Part shown: piece by piece, positions 50,668-57,097 of the stretch
Numbering within the stretch: the stretch's first letter is position 1
Layout: every line of letters begins with the position of its first letter
Assembly (NCBI GenBank): GCA_013388745.1
Contig: JACAER010000050.1
Coordinates: 1-64,000 of the forward strand
Direction: 5' to 3'
Length of the DNA stretch: 64,000 nt
Origin: Chloroflexota bacterium
GTDB lineage: Bacteria; Chloroflexota; Anaerolineae; Aggregatilineales; Phototrophicaceae
Translations under genes and position numbers: made by a program
The notes under the pieces: generated by a model
The model's database searches: none
Told to the model about the DNA's origin: nothing
Seen by the model: the letters and a program-made list of their open reading frames with translations, nothing else

Positions 50668-51465
50668 CTAAACGTCTAACAGCAGGCGTACATTCAAGCT
50701 CCAGGCGATATACAGTGCGTGCAGAAAGCCCTTGAACTCGCTGATGGTGCGGTCATCGTCGGCTTCGGCGGTGTGACGGAAGGGATAACGCGCGGCGGCG
50801 TCCTGGGGGGCGCGCGAAACCCGCATGATGTCGTCTGCGTTCAGGTCACGCTGGATGGCGTGGAAAAACAGCAGAACAACCCCCGCGTGCGGCGGCTGAA
50901 TGTGGCCGAGCAAAAACAGCATTTCAAAGACCTGATCGTTGGTGATGCGGAACTCGCCCAGGCGCCGTGTCAGCGATCCGCGCACCTCAAAGTAGGAGTC
51001 GCCGGCCTGACGCATGGGGGCAAGACTGCTGCCGTCGTATTTGAATTCCTCCACCCCCTGCTTGAGCAGCAGCCACACCAGCGCTTCATCCGGGACAGGC
51101 AGTTGGTTCAGCAGCCAGGCTTCGCCGCGCGCCGAAACGGGGTATTGGATGAAACCGATACAGCCGAAGCGTTTGCCGGTGCGGTTGGCCGGGCAGCCCT
51201 GACAGTGAACTTCCAGCGGCTTAAGTTCGGCGGCGGCGTCCAGCAAATCCTGCACGACCACTATTTTTTTCTCTTTTTCGCCTTCCGGGGTGCTGCGCGT
51301 GAACTCGAAACCCATCTCGCTGGGCGGGCGGTTGTCGCCGTTTTTGCGGAACATAGCGATAATGGTTGCGGCGCGTTCTTCGCCTTTCAGCCGTTCGACA
51401 ATGCCGTCGGTGCCCAGAATGCGTTTCGGCTCGCAGGTGTGGTCGATGATAAAGTCAATTGCCAT
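50668..51465 (-). CDS. Conserved-looking unknown protein with clustered cysteines
   Basis: 265 residues, soluble. The notable feature is CQGCPANRTGKRFGC around residues 88-102 (CxxC then C), preceding GFIQYPVSARGEAWLLNQLPVPDEALVWLLLKQGVEEFKYDG. Such a cluster could bind zinc or an iron-sulfur centre, or act in thiol chemistry. The rest (ITNDQVFEMLFLLGHIQPPHAGVVLLFFHAIQRDLN ... EFKGFLHALYIAWSLNVRLLLDV) is largely helical. No family is recognised. It is divergent from the selenoprotein gene at 51741, across 275 bases holding repeat copy B. Confidence 0.65.
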   Translation of the reverse strand: MAIDFIIDHTCEPKRILGTDGIVERLKGEERAATIIAMFRKNGDNRPPSEMGFEFTRSTPEGEKEKKIVVVQDLLDAAAELKPLEVHCQGCPANRTGKRFGCIGFIQYPVSARGEAWLLNQLPVPDEALVWLLLKQGVEEFKYDGSSLAPMRQAGDSYFEVRGSLTRRLGEFRITNDQVFEMLFLLGHIQPPHAGVVLLFFHAIQRDLNADDIMRVSRAPQDAAARYPFRHTAEADDDRTISEFKGFLHALYIAWSLNVRLLLDV

Positions 51466-51630
51466 GAGCGCATGTTCCTCAAGCTATAAAATAAGCTGCT
51501 GAAACCGCCTATAGGGAAAGTTTATTTCCAACCCATACGCCGATTATAACATGCCCTGTGCTGCGCTCACTGGCAAGATTACCGCAAGCATGGCATAGTC
51601 AAGGTCATCTGAGCGAAGGTTCACCCCGCG

Positions 51631-51736
51631 CGATGAAAATGATACTTTTCTTCTCGCCCTTTGTGTCTGCGCGATCGTTTTTGTATTGCGGCTAACCGCT
51701 AACCGCCAATCGCTAAAAGCTATTTTCAGGAGGAGC
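51631..51736 (+). repeat. ~100-base dispersed repeat, copy B
   Basis: Matches the reverse complement of 35802-35900. It differs mainly by an 8-base duplication of the CTAACCGC-type unit (GGCTAACCGCTAACCGCC) and scattered substitutions. It ends at the AGGAGGAG ribosome-binding site of the selenoprotein gene. The rest of the 51466-51630 spacer shows no feature. Confidence 0.75.
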
Positions 51737-51740
51737 GTGC

Positions 51741-52259
51741 ATGGGGATTTTCAACCAATATTCGTTTTTTGCCGCAGCGGCCACAGTCGGGCTGATCCTG
51801 GCGGCGGCGCTGTGGTTGGGACTGCGCGCTCTGCCGGCGCTGCGTGATCGCCCACGTGGGCGCGCGCTGCTGCTGGGCACGCTGCTGGCGCTGTATGCCG
51901 GCGGCGTGGTGTTGTTTAATCTCTCGCGCCAATATCCGGCTTCCAGCGTGCAAACCACAGCCGAAGTGGACGCCGTGTTGAGCAGCGGGCGTCCGACGTT
52001 TGTCATGTTGTACTCGAATTATTGACTGGCGTGCATGAATGCGCTGTCCGCCGTGCGCGGGCTGCAACCAGAGCTGGAAGCCGCCGGAGTCAATACGCTG
52101 CTGCTCAACATTCATCAGCCGCCGGGCAGTACACTGCTGGAACGCTTCGCCTTTGTCAGCACACCAACGTATATCGTTTACAGCGCCGCCGGCACGGAAA
52201 CGCTGCGCGCCAATCGTACCCCCGCCCTGGCCGATATTCTCGCCGCCGCGCAGGGATAG
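51741..52259 (+). CDS. Membrane-anchored thioredoxin-like selenoprotein (in-frame UGA at 52023)
   Basis: Codons from ATG 51741 (AGGAGGAG upstream) run to TGA at 52023-52025 and continue in the same frame to TAG at 52257-52259, 172 residues if UGA is read as selenocysteine. Two transmembrane helices (about 9-27 and 43-62) precede a thioredoxin-like domain: PTFVMLYSNY, Sec95, then LAC, giving UxxC (Sec95, Cys98) where thioredoxins have CxxC. Then MNALSAVRGLQPELEAAGVNTLLLNIHQ, and STPTYIVYS with the cis-Pro position in TPTYIV. A SECIS-like hairpin follows the UGA (52043-52065), and a tRNA-Sec is at 20877. Likely role: thiol/disulfide redox chemistry at the membrane. Confidence 0.85.
52043..52065 (+). 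promoter_or_regulatory. Candidate bacterial SECIS element
   Basis: In the mRNA just downstream of the UGA, GTCCGC (52046-52051) pairs with GCGGGC (52057-52062) around the 5-base loop CGTGC. Two more pairs (52043-44 with 52064-65) lie below a mismatch. The second loop base is G (52053), 28 bases past the UGA. Small apical loop, G in the first two loop bases and the 16-37 base distance are the usual bacterial SECIS features recognised by SelB. Confidence 0.65.
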
Positions 52260-52290
52260 TAGCGACGGGCTATCCGAAACGCAGATTATT

Positions 52291-53301
52291 TTAGGATGCG
52301 AGCGGGACAATGCGCGTGGGCAGCAGGGCGACGGCAGCCCCGACGGCGGGCGGCGCGCTGTGGGCAGGCAGTTTGAACATGAGCAGGGCCTCGTTGTGCA
52401 GCGCAAGGCAGCGATAGCTGTCGCCCAGAAAGACGCGCTCGACAATCGTGGCGGGCAGCGCGCCCGGCGTCTCTGGCGCGGTCAGGCGCAGATCGTCGGG
52501 ATGCAGCAGCAGCGCCTGTGTCTCTTGCGGCGCGGGGAAAACCCCGGCGCTAGTGATGGCGGCGCCGTCACGCCAGCCGATGACAGGAAAAATATTGCGC
52601 AGCCCCAAAAAACGCGCGACAAACGTCGTGGCTGGGCGGCGATAAAGGTCTTCGGCGCTGGCGACCTGTTCGATGCGCCCGGCGTTCATGACGGCGATGA
52701 CATCGGCTATGGCGAAGGCTTCGCGCTGGTCATGGGTGACATATAGTGCGGTCAGCCCGACATGTTTGATGATGGCGCGCAGCTCCACCACCAGCCGTTC
52801 GCGCAGCGCGGCGTCTAATGACCCCAACGGCTCATCGAGCATCAGCAGGCGCGGATTGGGCGCGAGACTGCGCGCCAGGGCGACACGCTGGCGTTCGCCG
52901 CCGGAAAGACTGCTGACATCGCGCGCTTCAAAATCGCTCAGGCCGACGAGCGCCAGCACTTCATGCAGGCGCGCGGCCTGCTGCGCGCGCGGCAGACCGT
53001 GCATGCGCAGGCCGAACGCCACATTGTCCGCGACGTTGAGATGCGGAAACAGCGCGAAATCCTGAAACATGAGGCCAAAATCGCGGGCGTGAACCGGCAC
53101 ACGCATAACCGAGTCGCCGTCAAGCAGCACATCGCCGCTGTCGGCGCCTTCCAGCCCGGCGATAATGCGCAGCAGCGTGGTTTTGCCGCAGCCGCTCGGC
53201 CCCAGTAAACAGGCGATCTGCCCGCGCGCGATGCTGAGATCAACGCCGCGCAGCACAGGCTGCGAGTCAAAAGTGCGGCGCACATTTTGCAGCGTCAGCA
53301 T
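52291..53301 (-). CDS. thiQ: Thiamine ABC transporter ATP-binding protein
   Basis: 336 residues. Walker A LLGPSGCGKTTLLRIIAGL, Q-loop region GLMFQDFALFPHLNVADNVAFGL, signature LSGGERQRVALARSLAPNPRLLMLDEPLGSLDAALRERL with Walker B, and H-loop YVTHDQREAFAIADVIAVMNAG. A C-terminal TOBE-like domain (about 230-330) ends the protein; ThiQ of E. coli is shorter and lacks it, so the Fe/polyamine-type ATPase layout is used here. The thiamine role comes from the operon and its TPP riboswitch. It overlaps the permease gene by one base. Confidence 0.85.
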   Translation of the reverse strand: MLTLQNVRRTFDSQPVLRGVDLSIARGQIACLLGPSGCGKTTLLRIIAGLEGADSGDVLLDGDSVMRVPVHARDFGLMFQDFALFPHLNVADNVAFGLRMHGLPRAQQAARLHEVLALVGLSDFEARDVSSLSGGERQRVALARSLAPNPRLLMLDEPLGSLDAALRERLVVELRAIIKHVGLTALYVTHDQREAFAIADVIAVMNAGRIEQVASAEDLYRRPATTFVARFLGLRNIFPVIGWRDGAAITSAGVFPAPQETQALLLHPDDLRLTAPETPGALPATIVERVFLGDSYRCLALHNEALLMFKLPAHSAPPAVGAAVALLPTRIVPLAS

Positions 53302-54956
53302 CAGAATGCCCCCGTTCCGGCGTCGCGCAGGCGCTCAATCAGGATGAAGCTTACGGCACACACCAGCATTAGCAGCACACTGAGCGCCAGCGCCTGCCCG
53401 TAATTGGCCGTGCCGGGCTGCCCCAAAAGGCGAAAAATCACCACCGGGATCGTCGGCATTTCCGGGCGGGTGATCAGCAGCGCGGCGCCGAATTCGCCCA
53501 TGCTGACGGTAAAAGCGAAGGTCGCGCCAACCAGCAGCGCGCGGCTGATGAGCGGCAGTTCGATCAGCCGCCAGACGCGAAAAGGCGGCGCGCCCAAGAC
53601 CTGCGCCGCTTCGGGCAGCGACGGCGGCAGCGCCCGCAGCGCCGGCAGCACGCTGCGCACGACAAAAGGCAGCGCCACCAGCGTATGCGCCAGCGGAATC
53701 AGCGCGATCGACGTGCGCAAGTTGAGCGGCGGCTCGTCCAGCGCGACAATAAAGCCGAAGCCCAACGTCACCGCGCTGGTTGCCAGCGGCAGCATAAAAA
53801 GCGGATCGAGCCAGCGCAGCAGCCGCGAGGCCTTCGACGCCAGCAGGTAGGCCGTGAGTGTGCCCAGCAGCAGCGCCAGCAGTGTAGTGATGATGGCGAA
53901 AAACAGCGAATTACCGATGGCGACAGCGGGCGGCACAAACAGCGGTGAACGGCGCAGATTTTCGCCCAGGGTGAGGAAATAATACAGGGTAAAGCCTTCG
54001 CCGCCGACAGTAAACGCGCGCAGCAGCAAGGCCAACAGGGGCGCGAACAACAGCGCGGTCATCAGCGCGATATTGCCGCCGACCAGCAGCCATTGGCGGG
54101 CATGGGCCGGGCGGCGCGCCACCGAACGCACACTTTGCATGTCCAGCGCCATGCGCCGCTGCAAGCGCGTATAGATCAACATCAGCGCCAGCATGACGGC
54201 GATCTGCACCAGCGCGAGCGCGGCGGCCACCGGCAGATCAAAAAAGACCACGGCCTGGCGGTAGATTTCGACTTCCAGCGTGCTATAACGCCCGCCAAGA
54301 ATCAGCACGACGCCGAAGCTGGTGAAGGTGAAGACAAAAATCAGCAGCGCCGCCGCCCACAGCGCCGGTCGCAGCAGCGGCAGGCGGATTTCCCACCACA
54401 GCCGCCAACCGCGACAGCCCAGCACGCGCGCAGCTTCTTCGAGGCGCGCATTCTGGTTGGCCCAAAAGCCGCCGATGATACGCAGCGCGACGGCATAGTT
54501 GTAAAAGACGTGAACCAGCAGAATCAGCGCCAGCGTGCCCTCCAAACGCAGCGGCGGCTGACTTAACCCCAAGAGGGACATCAGCGCGTTATTCAGCACA
54601 CTGAGCAAAGACAAAAAGGCCACTGCGGTGACGACGGTCGGCAGCACAAACGGCAGCACGGCCAGCGCCGCCAGCAGGCGTTTGCCGGGAAAATCATAGC
54701 GCGCGAAAAGGTACGCGCCGGGTAGCGCCAGCAGCAGCGTCAAAAATGTCGAAAGCGCAGCCTGCCACAGCGTAAACCACAGCGTTTCGCGGAAGTGCGG
54801 CTGTGTAAACAGGGCGGCAAAGCCCTGAAGCTGCCATACGCCGTCCTGCCGCAGGCTGACATCGAGAATCGTCAGCAGCGGATAGAGGAAAAAGACGGCG
54901 AGAAAGGCCAGCGGCAGCAGCCATAGCAGACGGTAAAAGGGCACAACGCACCTCAT
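53301..54956 (-). CDS. thiP: Thiamine ABC transporter permease (fused pair)
   Basis: 551 residues, about 12 transmembrane helices: two six-helix permease halves fused, as in ThiP and FbpB. Each half has an EAA loop: ARLEEAARVLGCRGWRLWWEIRLPLLRPAL and PSLPEAAQVLGAPPFRVWRLIELPLISRAL. The N-terminus FYRLLWLLPLAFLAVFFLYPLLTILDVSL is a membrane helix. Together with ThiB and ThiQ it imports thiamine or a thiamine phosphate. Confidence 0.88.
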   Translation of the reverse strand: MRCVVPFYRLLWLLPLAFLAVFFLYPLLTILDVSLRQDGVWQLQGFAALFTQPHFRETLWFTLWQAALSTFLTLLLALPGAYLFARYDFPGKRLLAALAVLPFVLPTVVTAVAFLSLLSVLNNALMSLLGLSQPPLRLEGTLALILLVHVFYNYAVALRIIGGFWANQNARLEEAARVLGCRGWRLWWEIRLPLLRPALWAAALLIFVFTFTSFGVVLILGGRYSTLEVEIYRQAVVFFDLPVAAALALVQIAVMLALMLIYTRLQRRMALDMQSVRSVARRPAHARQWLLVGGNIALMTALLFAPLLALLLRAFTVGGEGFTLYYFLTLGENLRRSPLFVPPAVAIGNSLFFAIITTLLALLLGTLTAYLLASKASRLLRWLDPLFMLPLATSAVTLGFGFIVALDEPPLNLRTSIALIPLAHTLVALPFVVRSVLPALRALPPSLPEAAQVLGAPPFRVWRLIELPLISRALLVGATFAFTVSMGEFGAALLITRPEMPTIPVVIFRLLGQPGTANYGQALALSVLLMLVCAVSFILIERLRDAGTGAF

Positions 54957-54962
54957 AGCCGC

Positions 54963-56045
54963 TTAGCGCAGCACCGCGTCTGTCCACGCGCTGATCCAGG
55001 CGTCACGGTTGGCGTTGATCGCGGCGCTGTCTAGCGCCAATGGGCTTTCCGGCACGGCGGCATACAACGTGAAGACCTCTGGCAGCGCGGCGGCGGGATT
55101 CACCGGGAAGACGAACATATTGAGCGGCAGGTCTTCCTGGAACGGCACGCTCAGCATGAAGTCGATGAAACGCTGCGCGCCGGAGAGGTTATCTGTGCCC
55201 TGCAAAATGCCGGCGAATTCGATCTGGCGGAAACAGGTATTGGCGGCGACGATGGCGGCGGTGGGCGCGGTCTGCGGCGGCGTTTCGGCGAAATACACTT
55301 CGGCGGGCGGGCTGCTGGCGTAGCTGACGACCAGCGGACGCGGATCGCTTTCGGCGTGGATGCTGAAGAAGCCGTAGTAGGCCAATTCCCAGCCATCAAC
55401 TACGCGCACCTGGTTGACAACCAGATCGCGCCAGAAATCGAGATAGGTGTAGTCGCCCTCTGTGCCGAAAACGGCGATGGTCGCCAGCAAAAACGCCAGG
55501 CCGGGCGACGATGTGGCGGGATTCTGCACGACGAGCAGGCCGCGATACGCCTGATCGGTCAGATCGAGCAGTTGATCGGGCACAGGCAGGCTGTTGGCGG
55601 CGAAATAGGCGACATCGTAGTTCAGGCAGACGTCGCCGTAATCAATGGGGGTGACACGATTCTCAGAATCGAGGCGGAACTGGGCGGGAATATCGGCCAG
55701 CAGCGGCGATTCATAAGGCACGAACAGCTCATTTTCCAGCGCGCGCCCCAGAAAGGTGTTATCGATGCCAAAGAGCACATCGCCCAGCGGGTTCTGGCGG
55801 CTGAGAATCGACTGATTGAGCATCGAACCGGCATCGCCGCTGCGCAAGACTTCGACGCTGATGCCGGTGTCGGCGCTGAACTGCGCCAGCACAGCCTCGC
55901 TGAGGGCGAAACTGTCGTGCGTAACGAGCGTGAGTGTGGTGGGGGCGGGGCTGGCTGCGGGCGTGGTTGCGGCGGTGGGCGCGGCGGCAGGGGCGCAGGC
56001 CGCCAGGGCGAGCGTGAGCAGCAAAAAATAGAGTTTAGGCACCAT
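54963..56045 (-). CDS. thiB: Thiamine-binding lipoprotein-type substrate-binding protein
   Basis: 360 residues. The signal peptide ends in a lipobox-like LALAAC (about 12-17), so it is probably a lipoprotein, followed by an Ala/Thr/Pro-rich linker. The mature protein follows the ThiB/TbpA layout: TLTLVTHDSFALSEAVLAQFSADTGISVEVLRSGDAGSMLNQSILSRQNPLGDVLFGIDNTFLGRALENELFVPY, then VTPIDYGDVCLNYDVAYF and LLDLTDQAYRGLLVVQNPATSSPGLAFLLATIAVFG. It is the first gene after the TPP riboswitch. Confidence 0.92.
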   Translation of the reverse strand: MVPKLYFLLLTLALAACAPAAAPTAATTPAASPAPTTLTLVTHDSFALSEAVLAQFSADTGISVEVLRSGDAGSMLNQSILSRQNPLGDVLFGIDNTFLGRALENELFVPYESPLLADIPAQFRLDSENRVTPIDYGDVCLNYDVAYFAANSLPVPDQLLDLTDQAYRGLLVVQNPATSSPGLAFLLATIAVFGTEGDYTYLDFWRDLVVNQVRVVDGWELAYYGFFSIHAESDPRPLVVSYASSPPAEVYFAETPPQTAPTAAIVAANTCFRQIEFAGILQGTDNLSGAQRFIDFMLSVPFQEDLPLNMFVFPVNPAAALPEVFTLYAAVPESPLALDSAAINANRDAWISAWTDAVLR

Positions 56046-56097
56046 GTGTTTCTCTCCCTACTATCCGCATCCAGCCGGGGAGAAACACGCCCAAGAA

Positions 56098-56133
56098 ACG
56101 AAAACCACCCCTAACGGGGTGTAGTAGGGGTGG
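56098..56133 (-). terminator. Riboswitch expression-platform terminator
   Basis: On the minus strand CCACCCCTA (56133-56125) pairs with TAGGGGTGG (56113-56105) around an 11-base loop and is followed by TTTT. It lies between the TPP aptamer and thiB, so ligand-dependent transcription termination is the likely mode. Confidence 0.75.
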
Positions 56134-56146
56134 TGTGGCTAAAAAC

Positions 56147-56236
56147 ACTCCCTACGCCGGCATGAACCGGATCAGGTTTAAGGGTCGATACGGCTTTACG
56201 CATCCTCTCAGCCCACTGGCGTGGACTCCCCCGGTT
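56147..56236 (-). promoter_or_regulatory. TPP (THI-box) riboswitch aptamer
   Basis: The minus strand shows the conserved THI core: a 5' element ending in GGGGGAGTCC, CTGAGAGGATGCG in the pyrimidine-sensor arm, ACCTGATCCGGTTCATGCCGG in the pyrophosphate arm region and CGTAGGGAG at the end. It binds thiamine pyrophosphate and here precedes thiB-thiP-thiQ, with a terminator hairpin downstream. Expression should fall when TPP is abundant. Confidence 0.95.
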
Positions 56237-56262
56237 GGATTCTATGCGATTTTGTTTATAGA

Positions 56263-56291
56263 AGTATACTCTGAATCCGCTGGATAGCCAA
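56263..56291 (-). promoter_or_regulatory. Promoter of the thiamine operon
   Basis: TTGGCT (56291-56286), 17-base spacer, TATACT (56268-56263) on the minus strand, about 25 bases before the riboswitch. Confidence 0.6.
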
Positions 56292-56296
56292 GAGTG

Positions 56297-57094
56297 TTAT
56301 TGGTCTAAAACAGCGCTGAGATAAGAATCAAACTTTCCGGCGTTGCAGGCATCGATATAGCGCAAAAACTCGCCGCCAGCCAGCGGATAGAGGGGATAAC
56401 AGCTTGTGGGCCAAGCGCCGCGCGGCGCTTCGGCGATACAGGTGATGGCGGGGGCGGGGATAATGGGGCCATCGGTGGCGCGTTCTATTTTCTTAACGAA
56501 ACGCTCGGCGGTGACGATCACGCGATCGGCGAAATAGGCTAATTCGTTATCGATGCCCAGATTGTTGTTGAGCTTGACATTGCCGTCGTAGTCGGCTTCG
56601 AGCGCGTGCAGCACCGCCGTGTCACAGCGCAGCGCGGGGAAGGCGGTCAGCGTCTCGCCGGTGTAGGGGTCGATGATGCTTTTGACATCGGGGCGCAGTT
56701 TGAGCAGGTCTGTGCCCTGCCAGGCGCGCGCTGGCATGAAGCCAACGCCGGCCATGCGCGCGCGTATGCCCATGACGATGCTGGCTTCGGTTTCTTCCAA
56801 CACACGGATTTTGCCCTCCTGCGCGGCGGCGGTGAACATGGGCGCGAAGCCGAAATCTTGCAGGCCGAAATAACACGAACGCACTGTGCCAACACAGCCC
56901 GCGCCCACCAACAGATCAGATTCCAGCCCAGCGGTGAAGCACAACAGCGTGAGATCGCGCGGGCGGGCAGCGCGTTGCAGCAGCGCGCGCACGAAGGCCA
57001 GCGGGCGGCGGTAAAGCGTCATGCCGCCCAGCGCGAGGGTCGTCGCATCACGGACGAGGGCGGCGGCTTCGGCGAGCGAAACAAAGGATGACAT
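56297..57094 (-). CDS. CoA-transferase alpha-subunit-like protein
   Basis: 265 residues of the family I CoA-transferase fold, alpha side (GctA/CatI/IpdA-like). Landmarks: AAALVRDATTLALGGMTLYRRPLAFVRALLQRAARPRDLTLLCF, then GFGLQDF-like SCYFGLQDFGFAPMFTAAAQEGKIRVLEETEASIVMGIRARMAGVGFMPARAWQGTDL, and PALRCDTAVLHALEADYDGNVKL. Such enzymes pair with a beta subunit; none is adjacent. The gene lies three bases downstream of the Hsp70 gene. Function is uncertain, possibly a CoA-transferase relative without transferase activity. Confidence 0.8.
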   Translation of the reverse strand: MSSFVSLAEAAALVRDATTLALGGMTLYRRPLAFVRALLQRAARPRDLTLLCFTAGLESDLLVGAGCVGTVRSCYFGLQDFGFAPMFTAAAQEGKIRVLEETEASIVMGIRARMAGVGFMPARAWQGTDLLKLRPDVKSIIDPYTGETLTAFPALRCDTAVLHALEADYDGNVKLNNNLGIDNELAYFADRVIVTAERFVKKIERATDGPIIPAPAITCIAEAPRGAWPTSCYPLYPLAGGEFLRYIDACNAGKFDSYLSAVLDQ

Positions 57095-57097
57095 AGG

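Noticed and set aside
52023-52025. Reading the TGA as an ordinary stop that broke the gene
   Set aside because: The frame continues with clear thioredoxin-fold sequence, the site is exactly the first active-site Cys position, a SECIS-like hairpin follows and a tRNA-Sec exists in the window. A pseudogene remains possible but less likely.
52032-52044. Smaller hairpin (GTGCA-TGAA-TGCGC) as the SECIS
   Set aside because: Its loop G is only about 12 bases past the UGA, shorter than the usual 16-37; the 52043-52065 hairpin fits better.
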